Below, piece after piece: positions 7,751-17,806 of a stretch of 64,000 nucleotides of DNA; position 1 is the first letter of the stretch, and the number at the start of each line of letters is the position of its first letter. Source of the DNA: Pseudoalteromonas sp. XMcav2-N (lineage in GTDB: Bacteria > Pseudomonadota > Gammaproteobacteria > Enterobacterales > Alteromonadaceae); the NCBI RefSeq assembly GCF_024124545.1, contig NZ_JAMXSF010000014.1, positions 1 to 64,000 of the forward strand, given 5' to 3'. The notes under the pieces are model-generated. The model was not told the origin of the DNA. It worked only from the letters and a program-made list of their open reading frames with translations, and made no database searches. A program made the position numbers and the translations under genes.

Positions 7751-9907
7751 ATGCTGGATCCTAAAACTCTATATGTTACCAGCGTCGTCATGACTGCCAT
7801 GATGACCCTTCTTAACTACCTGACATGGCGTGCGAATAAAGACACTCCAGGCACACTGGTCTACATTTTCTATCCTATGGTGTTGTTTGCCGGTATCATC
7901 GGCTTTGCACTTCACAGCCACTTTCAGCAGTGGCAAACCATAGGCATCGCTAACGGTCTGCTCTTTGCCGCCTCGATACTTCATTGCTGGGCAATTAGTC
8001 AGTTTCTTGGAGTCCGTGATAAAGCCTTTCAATTTTATCTAATCGTCACCGGTGTTTTATTTTGTGCTCTGGTCTATTTCAGCGCCATAGCGCCGGGTCT
8101 CAGGCAACGTATTCTGATCTCCGATCTCCAGCACATCGCCGAAGCACTGCTATTGCTGTACTACTTTGTCCGCTATGCCCACCCTTTATATCCTAACGGC
8201 AGCATTGTATATCTCATTGTGCTGAGCTTTATCCTTTGCGTTTTTACCGGTCGTACTGTGCTCATGGGGGAAATCCATCATGGTAACCTGCTCGACAGCC
8301 CCTGGTTTACCATTACCCTGTTTTTTAATGGCGTACTGGCACCTATCTTTTATGCCACCGGTATGGCTATTTTATGTAATGAACGGCGCGAACATAACCT
8401 TAACCGCCTGACAGAAAAAGCACAGCAAGACCTGGAAATCCGGGGCTTATTCCTGTCCACGGTCAGCCATGAGATCCGCACCCCACTCAATGGCATACTC
8501 GGCAGTGCTCAGCTGGTACTCAATCGCATTGGGGATCAGGCCAGCAAGGCATACTGCGAAGCCATTATTAATTCAGCTGAGTCTCTCAACCTCCTCATAG
8601 ATAAAGTACTTGATTACGCCAGCCTGGAGCAAAGCGACGAAGTACTGGCCGCCGAGGACATTGAGTTTAAAAGCTGGCTCAACAATCTGTGTCTGCTAAT
8701 GACGCCTATGGCAGAGCAACGCGGGCTAACCTTTACCTTGGTATACGATATGCCTGAGCAGGTTTGCTACTACTGTGATCAGCAAAAACTTCGTCAGATC
8801 CTGTTAAATCTGGTAGGTAACGCCATCAAGTTTACCGATCAGGGTGAGGTAAAGGTCTGTGTTGAGATGATCAAGGAAGGCAATATGGCTCACAGGGTAC
8901 GTTTCAGTGTGATCGATACCGGCCCCGGCATTGAAGAGGAAGACATCGAGAAGCTCACCGAGCCCTATGTGCAAAGCAGTGCCGGTAAAACAAAAGGAGG
9001 CACCGGGCTTGGACTTGCCATCACTGCGCGACTGCTGGATAAAATGGGCAGCCAACTGGAAATCCTCAGTGAGCTCGATAAAGGCAGTTCATTTAGTTTT
9101 GATTTAACGCTGACAGTCGGAGAGCTCAGCCTGGTCGAGAAGCGCCATCATAATGTCGACTATGCCACCGGCCTGGACATTTTATTGGTCGAAGACTTGG
9201 ATCTGAACCGTAAGATTGCCATTGAATTTATGGCCAGTGACGAACACAGGATAAAACTGGCCAACGATGGCGAGAGTGCCATCGAGCAGCTTACCGAACA
9301 TACATTTGATGTGGTATTACTGGATATGAATTTACCTGATTTAACCGGTCAGGAGGTACTCAAGCGACTTAAAAACATTGAACACAAGAATCGGCGCACC
9401 CCATTTTTGGCCTTTACCGCCAGCCTCAGTCCGGAAGAAATCAAAGAGTATCTGGCACTGGGGATCCGAGATGTAGTCGGTAAACCCATCAAACAAGATA
9501 AGCTGCGTCAGGCCATCAGTAATTCGCAAAAAGCGCAAAAACCAGATATCAGTGTCGAACTGAGCGATACCCTCTATGATGAAAGCGCTGTAGGCTCACT
9601 CAGCGGCTTCAGCGAAGATGAAGTCTCATCCATCTATAACGAATTTGTTTTGTCTGCCCGGACTAAATTACGCCACATTCAGCAACTGCTGGATGAAGAT
9701 GATCAACAGTGTATTAAGCTCTTGCATCGCCAGGCCAGCACCGCGCTCCAGCTTGGTTTTAATCGCTATGGTTTAATGCTTAAAAAAATCGAGCGCAGGC
9801 TTTTGGATAAAAAGCGCTGCGATGAAGAGCTATCCGATGCCATGGTGTTATGGCAGCAAAGCCTGGAAGCCTACCTGCAGTATGTGCGTCATCACACGCT
9901 CAACTAG
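7751..9907 (+). CDS. Hybrid sensor histidine kinase (7TM input, HisKA, HATPase, receiver, HPt-like)
   Basis: A membrane-bound multistep phosphorelay kinase of 718 residues. Seven hydrophobic segments (about 1-215) form the input domain. The HisKA box SHEIRTPLNG has H240; HATPase N, G1 and G2 boxes follow (NLVGNAIKF, DTGPGIEE, GTGLGLAI). A receiver domain at about 470-590 has the acidic pair ED, D525 in LLDMNLPD, and GKPIK. The C-terminal 115 residues look like a degenerate HPt domain with H659 in HRQAST. I chose ATG 7751; the frame stays open to TTG 7736. The input signal is unknown. The adjacent LuxR-type gene is a plausible partner only by position. Confidence 0.88.
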   Translation: MLDPKTLYVTSVVMTAMMTLLNYLTWRANKDTPGTLVYIFYPMVLFAGIIGFALHSHFQQWQTIGIANGLLFAASILHCWAISQFLGVRDKAFQFYLIVTGVLFCALVYFSAIAPGLRQRILISDLQHIAEALLLLYYFVRYAHPLYPNGSIVYLIVLSFILCVFTGRTVLMGEIHHGNLLDSPWFTITLFFNGVLAPIFYATGMAILCNERREHNLNRLTEKAQQDLEIRGLFLSTVSHEIRTPLNGILGSAQLVLNRIGDQASKAYCEAIINSAESLNLLIDKVLDYASLEQSDEVLAAEDIEFKSWLNNLCLLMTPMAEQRGLTFTLVYDMPEQVCYYCDQQKLRQILLNLVGNAIKFTDQGEVKVCVEMIKEGNMAHRVRFSVIDTGPGIEEEDIEKLTEPYVQSSAGKTKGGTGLGLAITARLLDKMGSQLEILSELDKGSSFSFDLTLTVGELSLVEKRHHNVDYATGLDILLVEDLDLNRKIAIEFMASDEHRIKLANDGESAIEQLTEHTFDVVLLDMNLPDLTGQEVLKRLKNIEHKNRRTPFLAFTASLSPEEIKEYLALGIRDVVGKPIKQDKLRQAISNSQKAQKPDISVELSDTLYDESAVGSLSGFSEDEVSSIYNEFVLSARTKLRHIQQLLDEDDQQCIKLLHRQASTALQLGFNRYGLMLKKIERRLLDKKRCDEELSDAMVLWQQSLEAYLQYVRHHTLN

Positions 9908-10039
9908 GCAGCTTCATGCAAACGCGCAAAGCATTACTTTTATCGCCAGAATGTCGACTTTATGGGAAAAGTTAGTCATTCTAGCTGACACAGGGTGCTG
10001 TGCTACCCAAATAACAAGAAATCTGAAGGAAATTTCATT

Positions 10040-13000
10040 ATGACACTACTTAAATCACCGCTGGCCATTGCCATCGGTGCGGCCATGATCGGCCTCAGCA
10101 CGCCCTCAGTGGCGGCAACCACAGATAAAGCTGAACAAGCCAGTACTAAAGAGTGGAACGTGCTGACTCCCCCGGGTGACAAGCAAACCATTACCATAGA
10201 CACCAACGAGACCACCTGGAGTAACCTGGATGTCAGCCCGGATGGCAAGTCCATTATTTTTGACATGTTGGGTGACATTTATGTGATGCCAATGAGCGGT
10301 GGTAAAGCCACAGCGATCACCAGTGACAGAGCCTGGAACTTCCAGCCTAAATTCTCTCCCGATGGCACAAAAATCGCCTTTATCTCGGACCGTGAAGGGG
10401 CAGAGAACCTGTGGGTAATGGACGTCAATGGCGACAACATGCGCAAAGTCTCTGATGAATCTCATAACCTACTGCATAATCCAGCTTGGTCACCAGACGG
10501 TCAGTATATCGCGGTTAAACAAGGTCAGGTAACGGGTCGTACGATTCCGGGTGGCTCAATCCGCATGTACCATATCTCAGGTGGTAAAGGTGTGGTGGTA
10601 AGAGATCGTTTGCATGGTGCTAAGTCGCAGAAAAATATCGCTGAACCGGCTTTCTCAACCGATGGCAAAAAACTGTATTACTCAGTCGACGCCACACCTG
10701 GTGTCACCTGGGAATACAACAAAAATGCCCTGGGATCTGTGTTCGAGATCCGCTCATGGGATCTGGCCACTGGTGAAGAAGAAACTGTGATCCGTGGCTC
10801 CGGCGGCGCGATTCGCCCAACACCGAGCCCGGATGGTAAATCATTGGCGTTCGTTAAGCGTATTGAAAATGGCAAGGTCATGCAAAGCGCCTTGTATATT
10901 AAAGATCTGAAATCAGGTATCGAAACTGAGATCTTTGCCGGTCTGGACCGGGACCTGCAAGAAGCCAATGGTGCACAGGGTAACACCCCGGCATTTGCCT
11001 ATACACCGGATGGCAAAGCCTTAGTCTTCTGGGCCGGCGGCGTATTCCATAAAGTCGATATTGCCAGTAAACAAGCCAATGTGATCCCGACTCGCGTTGT
11101 TGCAGAGAAAGAAATCACACCTGCACTTAAATTTGCCGTCGACGTGGCACCGGATACTTTCAAAGTCAAGCTGGCGCGCTGGTCACAGATTTCTCCGGAT
11201 GGTAAAACGGCGCTGTTTCAGGCATTGGGTCATTTGTACACCAAAGACATCGCTTCAGGTAAAGTACGCCGTGTAACAAAGCAAAACGACCACTTTGAGT
11301 TCTACCCAAGCTTCTCACGTGATGGCAAATACATCGTATACACCAGCTGGGACGATCAGGACCTGGGTGCCGTACGCATAGTATCAGCCAGTGGCGGCAC
11401 AGGCCGAGTGATCACCCAAGACCCAGGTCACTATATCAACCCGAGCTTTTCACCAGATGGTAAACACGTCTTGTATCGTAAAGTGACTGGGGGCTACCTG
11501 CTCAGCGGTGACTGGTCGATGGAACCGGGCATTTACCTGACCAGTGCCAAAGGTGGTGAAGCCAAGCGCATCATCAAACATGGTGACAACCCCCACTTCG
11601 GCGCAGAAAAAGACCGTATCTATTTCAGCGTCATGAGCGATGGTACACACCGTGAACTAAAATCTGTTGACCTCACTGGTGAAAAAGAGCGTTCACACTT
11701 CAAGGGCGACTACATTTTTGACTACCGTGTTTCTCCTGATGGTCACTATGTTGCCTTCATCGAAAACTTCAACACCTTTGTGGCGCCATTTACCAGCACA
11801 GGTAAAACCCTGTCAATTAACAAAGGGACTAAGTCGTTCCCAGTGCAACAAGTCTCAAAATATTCTGGTGACTTCCTGAACTGGAAAGCAGACAGCAGTG
11901 CGTTAACCTGGGCTTTTGGTCCTACTTTGTATCAGCGTAAGCTCACAGATACCTTTGCGTTCTTAAAAGGCGCAGCAGCCGAGCCGGCAGAACTGACGGC
12001 GCAAGGCATTGATCTGAGCTTTGAGAAAAAGGCCGACAAGCCAGAAGGTATATTGGCCCTGGTTGGTGGTAAAGTTGTGACTATGCGTAACGCAGACGAG
12101 CAGCAAGAAATCATCGAAGATGGGGTGGTACTGATTGAAGAAAACCGCATTATTGCGGTGGGCACTCGTGCCGATATTGAGATCCCAAGTAAAGCCAAAG
12201 TGATGGATATCACTGGCAAAACTGTGATCCCTGGTCTGGTAGATGCACACGCCCACGGCAGCTATGGCAGCCATAACCTGCAACCGGAACAAAACTGGAA
12301 TCAGCTATCCAACGTCAGTTTTGGTGTTACCACAATTCATGATCCATCCAATGACTCGAACGAAGTCTTCTCTATGGCCGAATTACAACGTGCAGGTTTG
12401 ACCGTCGCACCGCGTATTTACTCGGTAGGCCGTATTCTTTACGCAGGTAATGCTCCGGGATATAAAACCCCAATCAGTAATCTGGAAGACGCACAATTCC
12501 ATGTTAAACGTCTCAAAGATGCGGGGGCTATCACAGTGAAGAGTTATAATCACCCACGTCGTGATACGCGTCAGCAAGTGCTCGAAGCTGCCAAGCAAAT
12601 GGAAATCATGGTGGTACCGGAAGGCGGTTCGAAGTTCCAGCAGAACATGAATATGATCATCGATGGCCACACCGGTCTGGAGCATGCGCTGCCGATCCCG
12701 AACATCTATTCAGACGTTACACAAATGTGGAGCCAGACCAAAGCCGGTTTCACCCCAACGTTTAACGTGGCCTATGGTGGTATCAAAGGGGAAGATTACT
12801 TCTACGACACCACAGATGTATGGAAGAACGAACGTCTGGCCAGCTTTGTTCCAGACTACATTCTGAACCCGCGTTCAGTGCGCCGTGAAAAGGCACCTGA
12901 ACACCACTATAACCATATCAACGCTGCAAAATCCGCGAAACAACTGCGTGATAAGGGCGTAACGGTACACATTGGTGCACACGGTCAGCGCGAAGGTCTG

Positions 13001-13369
13001 GGTGCACACTGGGAGCTATGGTCAATGGCGCAAGGTGGCTTTACGCCATGGGAAGCGCTGCGCAGTGGTACCATCGATGGTGCCAAATATCTGGCAATGG
13101 ACCACGACATTGGTACCATTGAGAAAGGCAAGCTGGCAGACTTAGTGATCATTGATGGTGACGTACTGAACGACATCCGCGAATCAGAAAAAGTCGCTTA
13201 TACCGTTTTGAATGGTCGTATCTATGATGCTGCGACGATGAACGAAACGGGTAACTATAATGTGCAGCGTCAGCCGCTGTTCTTCGAAAACGGCAGTAAA
13301 ACGCCAATGCATCCGGCAACGGAAGCGTATATGGAAGAAAAAGCACATAAATATCACTGGAAACACTAA
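10040..13369 (+). CDS. Secreted TolB-propeller/amidohydrolase fusion protein
   Basis: A 1109-residue exported hydrolase. After a signal peptide (about 1-25, ending SVAAT) come repeated TolB/PD40 beta-propeller blades (SPDGKSIIFD, SPDGTKIAFI, SPDGQYIAV and so on, to about residue 640). From about 665 a metal-dependent amidohydrolase domain follows, with its entry motif DAHAH (H737, H739), later His ligands (HIGAHGQREG) and the C-terminal KGKLADLVIIDGD. ATG 10040 has a GAAGGA site; an upstream extension to 9995 lacks one. The substrate is unknown; relatives are annotated as peptidase/imidazolonepropionase-like. Strong terminator at 13391-13416. Confidence 0.9.
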   Translation: MTLLKSPLAIAIGAAMIGLSTPSVAATTDKAEQASTKEWNVLTPPGDKQTITIDTNETTWSNLDVSPDGKSIIFDMLGDIYVMPMSGGKATAITSDRAWNFQPKFSPDGTKIAFISDREGAENLWVMDVNGDNMRKVSDESHNLLHNPAWSPDGQYIAVKQGQVTGRTIPGGSIRMYHISGGKGVVVRDRLHGAKSQKNIAEPAFSTDGKKLYYSVDATPGVTWEYNKNALGSVFEIRSWDLATGEEETVIRGSGGAIRPTPSPDGKSLAFVKRIENGKVMQSALYIKDLKSGIETEIFAGLDRDLQEANGAQGNTPAFAYTPDGKALVFWAGGVFHKVDIASKQANVIPTRVVAEKEITPALKFAVDVAPDTFKVKLARWSQISPDGKTALFQALGHLYTKDIASGKVRRVTKQNDHFEFYPSFSRDGKYIVYTSWDDQDLGAVRIVSASGGTGRVITQDPGHYINPSFSPDGKHVLYRKVTGGYLLSGDWSMEPGIYLTSAKGGEAKRIIKHGDNPHFGAEKDRIYFSVMSDGTHRELKSVDLTGEKERSHFKGDYIFDYRVSPDGHYVAFIENFNTFVAPFTSTGKTLSINKGTKSFPVQQVSKYSGDFLNWKADSSALTWAFGPTLYQRKLTDTFAFLKGAAAEPAELTAQGIDLSFEKKADKPEGILALVGGKVVTMRNADEQQEIIEDGVVLIEENRIIAVGTRADIEIPSKAKVMDITGKTVIPGLVDAHAHGSYGSHNLQPEQNWNQLSNVSFGVTTIHDPSNDSNEVFSMAELQRAGLTVAPRIYSVGRILYAGNAPGYKTPISNLEDAQFHVKRLKDAGAITVKSYNHPRRDTRQQVLEAAKQMEIMVVPEGGSKFQQNMNMIIDGHTGLEHALPIPNIYSDVTQMWSQTKAGFTPTFNVAYGGIKGEDYFYDTTDVWKNERLASFVPDYILNPRSVRREKAPEHHYNHINAAKSAKQLRDKGVTVHIGAHGQREGLGAHWELWSMAQGGFTPWEALRSGTIDGAKYLAMDHDIGTIEKGKLADLVIIDGDVLNDIRESEKVAYTVLNGRIYDAATMNETGNYNVQRQPLFFENGSKTPMHPATEAYMEEKAHKYHWKH

Positions 13370-13390
13370 AACCAGATCATTTCATTGCTA

Positions 13391-13416
13391 AAGCAGCCGA
13401 AAGGCTGCTTTTTTTT
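13391..13416 (+). terminator. Strong Rho-independent terminator
   Basis: AAGCAGCC-gaaa-GGCTGCTT stem with a GNRA-like tetraloop followed by eight T residues, 21 bp after the amidohydrolase stop codon. Confidence 0.92.
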
Positions 13417-13644
13417 CGCCTACCTCTCTATCTGCGCATTTATCTTCTGGCAGCAATGCCTTACACACCTCAACTTGTCCCGCTCTGTGCGCTGGATATT
13501 GTCGAGAACTGTTCTAAACTGTGTCACTGAATAGGATACTCTGTCGTCAGGCTCATGCTATGATGGCGGCGCAGCGAGGCCGCGTTTACAGGCGCCACCA
13601 GCACAGCCTCACGGGTATATCAGCTAATACAAGGAGCAGGGAGC

Positions 13645-16600
13645 ATGTCTGATCTCAGCCACTTCTTTAAGTCACTTAACCTGACACAAAAATTGATCTC
13701 GGCCTTTCTCTTGGTCGCCCTGATCCCAACCGCCATCGTCATCACTATGGCCCTGATGCAAGCGTCCGATGCTATGACCCGACAGGTCTATGCCCAATTG
13801 GGGGCGGTCGGTGAAATTAAAGAAAGCGCCATTGAGCGTCATTTCAATGGCGTGCAGGATAAACTGGTATCGCTGGCGGTGAACCCCTATGTCAAGCAAG
13901 CTGCCAGGGACTTCATCCGGGCCTATGCCGAAGTCGATAATGCCGTTGCAACACCCGCCAGCCTGACGCGCTTTTATCGCGAGCAGTTTGCGCCACGCTT
14001 TAAATCACTCAATGAGCAAGCCGCACCGCCCGCAATATTACTAGACGACTTGTCTCCTCAGGGGATCACTTTACAAACCCGTTACCTGGCCGAGAACCCG
14101 CATCCTTTGGGGGAAAAGCTTAACCTGCTCAGTAGTCCTGTTGACGACACATACGATCAAGTACACAGGCAATACCATGAGTTTTTTACTAAAATTGCCG
14201 ACGTTTACGAGTTTTACGATATTTTCATTGTCGATAATCTGAATGGCAATGTTATCTATTCGGTCTATAAAGAGAGCGACTTTGCCACCTCACTGCTCTA
14301 CGGCCCTTACTCAAAGAGCAATATTGCCAAAGCGTTTCTCTCAGCCCGCGAGTTAAGCCAGGAAGGCGATATGGCGTTTGTTGATTATGAGCAGTATTTG
14401 CCTTCTTACAATGCCCCCGCCAGTTTTGTCGCGGCCCCGTTAGTGATTGATGGTCAGGTATCAGCCACATTAATCTTCCAGCTCTCGATAGACGCCCTGA
14501 ATACCATAATGACAGAACGTCAGGGACTGGGAGAAAGCGGAGAGACCTATTTAGTTGGTCCGGAAGGCCTGATGCGCTCAGACTCTTATCTGGACCCGGT
14601 TCATCACTCAGTCACGGCCTCATTTCGTCATCCAGAAAGAGGCACAGTGAATACCGAAGCATTCAAACTGGCTATGCAGGGACAACAAGGACAGAAAGTC
14701 GTACTCGACTATAACGGCAACCCCGTTTTGTCGGCCTATACCTCAGTAGAGGTGTTTAATGTGCGCTGGGCGCTGCTGGCTGAAATCGACGAAGCCGAAG
14801 CCTTTGCGCCAATCAATACCTTGCGCACCCAGTTACTTATGGTGCTGGCGGCCTGTATTATTATGATTATTCTGGCCGCGTTCTGGTTCGCTCGTACTCT
14901 GACTCGTCCGGTCCACGCGCTGGTAAATACCATTCGCAAAGTGGAACAAGAGGGTGACTTTGCTTTACGCACTGAGATAAATACTTTGGATGAAATTGGC
15001 CGATGCGGCCAGGCGTTTAACTCCCTGCTGGACGCGTTGCAGCTATCTATTTCAGAGACAAATCGAGTAATGAACCGCATGGCCGCAGGTAGATTTGACG
15101 ACAGGATCAGTGTGCCGTGTAAAGGGGAGCTGGATACCCTGAAGCGTGCTACGAATGACTGCGCGCAAAGCCTTCAAGCGGCATTGAGTGATGTGGGGCA
15201 AGTGATCCATGCAATGTCAGAAGGTCAGTTTGACAAGCAGCTCCAATCCGAAATGAGTGGCGACCTGGCAACCCTCAAACAGCATATCAACACCTCTATG
15301 CATTCTATCAATTCGACTATGACAGAAATTGTCAGCGTGATGTCAGAGATGGAGCAAGGTCACTTCCGGGGGCAAGTACAAGTTGAGGCGCAAGGTAGCC
15401 TGCAACGGCTAAAAATAAGCGTAAATAACTCAGTAAGCAGTGTTGCCGGGGCCATTGACGGGCTCGCCGCTATGATGAGTGCACTGCGTCAGGGCGACTT
15501 TAGCCAGCGTCTTGAGTTACCGCTACGCGGCCAGCTTGAGGAACTCAAAGACGACACTAACTCCAGCGTGGAAAATCTCGCCGCCATTATCGAAGACATC
15601 GGTCACACTATGGCTGCCGTCAGCGAGGGAGACTTCAAACAAACCGTATCAACGCCAGCTCAGGGGCAGCTCGGGGAGCTCAAGGAACACATTAATGTCT
15701 CGGTACGCAGTGTCGATGAGGCCATCAGTGAAATTTCATCGGTCATGATGGCAATCAGCCATGGTCGCTTCGACCGCACTATCAATTCTCCTATGTGCGG
15801 TCAGCTGGATACACTCAAAGGCGATATCAACCACTCAGTGAATAATCTCAGCCGCGTCATAGAAGAGCTGGCCAGCGTCATGTCGGCGATGAGCCAGGGA
15901 GATTTTACCGTCCAGATTGGATCCGACTTGCAGGGCCAGTTATTGCAGCTGAAAGAAGACGTCAACGCCTCCACAACCACTGTATCTGACGCCATCAATG
16001 AGGTCACACGGGTATTGGGCGCGCTGGCTAAAGGACAGCTGAATGAACAGATCAATGGCCACTACGAGGGCGTATTTGAAACACTGCAACGCGATGTTAA
16101 TGCCACCATCGCCAAGCTAACTGAAGTGATTGAAGGGATCCAATATGCGGCGGGTCAGGTGACCCAGAGTGCCGGAGAAATAGCAGCCAGCAACACAGAG
16201 ATCAGCCAGCGTACCGAAGAGCAGGCGGCCAACCTGGAAGAAGCCAGCGCCAGTACCAGCCATATGCTCGAGGAGCTGACTTTAGTCGCCAAACAATCAG
16301 GCACCGCAGTGGAGCTGGCAAGTAATGCGGAAACCATAGCCAAAGAAGGCGGCTCTCTGTCACAGGATACCGTGGCAGCCATCGGTGAAGTGAACCGGGC
16401 CAGCAAAGACATCAATGAAATTGTGTCAGTGATCGATGCGCTGGCTTTTCAAACCAACTTGCTGGCACTCAATGCCGCCGTAGAAGCAGCACGGGCAGGT
16501 GAAAATGGCCGGGGTTTTGCGGTGGTTGCAAACGAAGTGCGTGAGCTGGCGGGTCGCAGTGCCGCTTCTGCCAAGCAAATCAAAGAGATAATTGCCAATA

Positions 16601-16953
16601 GCAATGAGAAAGTGGAGCAAGGCACGCAGCTGGCCAATCATTCGGGTGAGAAGCTTGATCAAATAGTCGAAGCCGTCGCCGATGTGAGCCAAAACATAGT
16701 GAAAATCAATCTGTCGACCACCACACAGCAGCAATCGATCAAAGAAGTGGATATCGTTGTGCAACGCCTGACGGACTTAATTCAGGAGAACTCGGCTATC
16801 ACGGAAGAGACGATGGCGGCAGCACGACAAATGTCAGAGCAGGCCAATGCGATGCGTGAATTACTCGGTTACTTTGAAGTGAATGCGTGTCAACAGAGCG
16901 CCCTGGCGTCACCTGAACAGGAGCTGCTGATCCACAGCTATAACGCCTCTTAA
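13645..16953 (+). CDS. Methyl-accepting chemotaxis protein with dCache-like sensor and poly-HAMP array
   Basis: A 1102-residue chemoreceptor. TM1 is at about 18-38, a periplasmic double-Cache-like sensor at about 40-390 ([15 protein letters not shown]), TM2 at about 398-418, and a conventional HAMP at about 418-470. Then come eight consecutive HAMP-like units starting at residue 482 with G-x-F repeats spaced exactly 45 residues apart (glycines at 482, 527, 572, 617, 662, 707, 752, 797). A standard signalling domain follows, with the hairpin tip [23 protein letters not shown] 13645 follows AAGGAGCAGGG. No CheW/CheA genes are nearby, so it must use a kinase array encoded elsewhere. The ligand is unknown. 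Confidence 0.92.
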   Translation: MSDLSHFFKSLNLTQKLISAFLLVALIPTAIVITMALMQASDAMTRQVYAQLGAVGEIKESAIERHFNGVQDKLVSLAVNPYVKQAARDFIRAYAEVDNAVATPASLTRFYREQFAPRFKSLNEQAAPPAILLDDLSPQGITLQTRYLAENPHPLGEKLNLLSSPVDDTYDQVHRQYHEFFTKIADVYEFYDIFIVDNLNGNVIYSVYKESDFATSLLYGPYSKSNIAKAFLSARELSQEGDMAFVDYEQYLPSYNAPASFVAAPLVIDGQVSATLIFQLSIDALNTIMTERQGLGESGETYLVGPEGLMRSDSYLDPVHHSVTASFRHPERGTVNTEAFKLAMQGQQGQKVVLDYNGNPVLSAYTSVEVFNVRWALLAEIDEAEAFAPINTLRTQLLMVLAACIIMIILAAFWFARTLTRPVHALVNTIRKVEQEGDFALRTEINTLDEIGRCGQAFNSLLDALQLSISETNRVMNRMAAGRFDDRISVPCKGELDTLKRATNDCAQSLQAALSDVGQVIHAMSEGQFDKQLQSEMSGDLATLKQHINTSMHSINSTMTEIVSVMSEMEQGHFRGQVQVEAQGSLQRLKISVNNSVSSVAGAIDGLAAMMSALRQGDFSQRLELPLRGQLEELKDDTNSSVENLAAIIEDIGHTMAAVSEGDFKQTVSTPAQGQLGELKEHINVSVRSVDEAISEISSVMMAISHGRFDRTINSPMCGQLDTLKGDINHSVNNLSRVIEELASVMSAMSQGDFTVQIGSDLQGQLLQLKEDVNASTTTVSDAINEVTRVLGALAKGQLNEQINGHYEGVFETLQRDVNATIAKLTEVIEGIQYAAGQVTQSAGEIAASNTEISQRTEEQAANLEEASASTSHMLEELTLVAKQSGTAVELASNAETIAKEGGSLSQDTVAAIGEVNRASKDINEIVSVIDALAFQTNLLALNAAVEAARAGENGRGFAVVANEVRELAGRSAASAKQIKEIIANSNEKVEQGTQLANHSGEKLDQIVEAVADVSQNIVKINLSTTTQQQSIKEVDIVVQRLTDLIQENSAITEETMAAARQMSEQANAMRELLGYFEVNACQQSALASPEQELLIHSYNAS
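15088..16167 (+). repeat. 135-bp periodic array coding eight HAMP-like units
   Basis: Within the chemoreceptor gene, eight units of 45 codons begin with Gly-x-Phe/Leu (GRF, GQF, GHF, GDF, GDF, GRF, GDF, GQL). Each has the middle pattern G-x-L-x-x-L-K and an N-x-S that opens the second helix. The spacing is exactly 135 bp between the seven consecutive intervals, with no insertion or deletion, although DNA identity between units is low. This indicates old duplications under strict length selection. Confidence 0.9.
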
Positions 16954-16980
16954 ATCTGCACAGAGGTCCATCAGTGTATG

Positions 16981-17011
16981 TACAGCGCGGTTTAGGTTTC
17001 ACCGCGCTGTA
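16981..17011. terminator. Bidirectional terminator hairpin between chemoreceptor and omega-amidase genes
   Basis: A perfect 10-bp stem TACAGCGCGG/CCGCGCTGTA with an 11-nt loop sits between two convergent genes (stops at 16953 and 17021). The plus side is followed by TCTGGTTTCTT rather than a clean T run. Confidence 0.6.
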
Positions 17012-17020
17012 TCTGGTTTC

Positions 17021-17806
17021 TTATTGCAGGGCAAATGAGTCCGCATCCAGATGCGCAGGAAAGCCCAGCTTGAAGGACTCCAGCAACGCCCTATCCAGGC
17101 TGACCACCAGCACGTCGGCTTTATCATCCGCGATACCCGCCAGTAGGGCACCGGTGTAATCATATGCGGCTGTCCCACCATTGTGTGCTGTGCCATAGCC
17201 ATCCTCACCAACCCGGTTACAACCCAGCACATAACACTGGTTTTCAATCGCTCTGGCTTGCAATAACGTATCCCAGATGCGACGTCGGGCAGCAGGCCAG
17301 TTTGCCACATTGATCATCACATCATAGTCATTGCGATTACGCTGAAATACTGGAAAGCGCAGGTCATAACACACCTGAGGTAAGATCCTGAAGCCATTTA
17401 TCTCGAATACCACACGCTCCTCTCCGGCAATGACATACTCCCCTTCTTTGCCCAGACAAAACAGGTGGCGTTTATCATAGTAGCGCACTGTGCCATCCGG
17501 CCAGCACCAGTAAAAACGATTGGCTTTCTTGTTACCTTGCATCACCAGTACGCTGCCCGCCACAACTGCCTGCCAGCGCTGCGCCTGCTGTTGTAAAAAA
17601 GCTAGGGCCTTACCCTCCAGGGGAGGTTCTGCGCAGGGTTCGGCCAACGCAAAGCCTGTCGCGAAGGTTTCCGGCAAAATGATTAGATCACAGCTGTGTA
17701 ATTGATCCTGTTGGGCTTGCAGCTGAGTATCCAGCTGAGCAAAGTTATTCTGAGGTGCCAGCCAGTCAATCGACTGCTGCACCAATGCAACGGTTAAAGT
17801 TGACAT
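17021..17806 (-). CDS. yafV: Omega-amidase (2-oxoglutaramate hydrolase), nitrilase family
   Basis: Hydrolyses the omega-amide of 2-oxoglutaramate or 2-oxosuccinamate, the products left when glutamine or asparagine donates its amino group. The 261-residue protein has the nitrilase triad E46 (LPETF), K112 (YDKRHLF) and C146 (QVCYDLRFPV), and follows Escherichia coli YafV closely. I start it at ATG 17806, with AGGAGG 13 nt upstream; a longer frame runs to 17854. It overlaps the end of the aminotransferase gene by 13 nt, so the two are coupled. Next to a glutamine-using KMTB aminotransferase it makes the last methionine salvage step effectively irreversible (established idea for this pair). Confidence 0.9.
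   Translation of the reverse strand: MSTLTVALVQQSIDWLAPQNNFAQLDTQLQAQQDQLHSCDLIILPETFATGFALAEPCAEPPLEGKALAFLQQQAQRWQAVVAGSVLVMQGNKKANRFYWCWPDGTVRYYDKRHLFCLGKEGEYVIAGEERVVFEINGFRILPQVCYDLRFPVFQRNRNDYDVMINVANWPAARRRIWDTLLQARAIENQCYVLGCNRVGEDGYGTAHNGGTAAYDYTGALLAGIADDKADVLVVSLDRALLESFKLGFPAHLDADSFALQ

Noticed and set aside
9995..10039. Upstream extension of the TolB-amidohydrolase
   Set aside because: It would put 15 non-signal residues before a normal signal peptide; GAAGGA sits just before ATG 10040.
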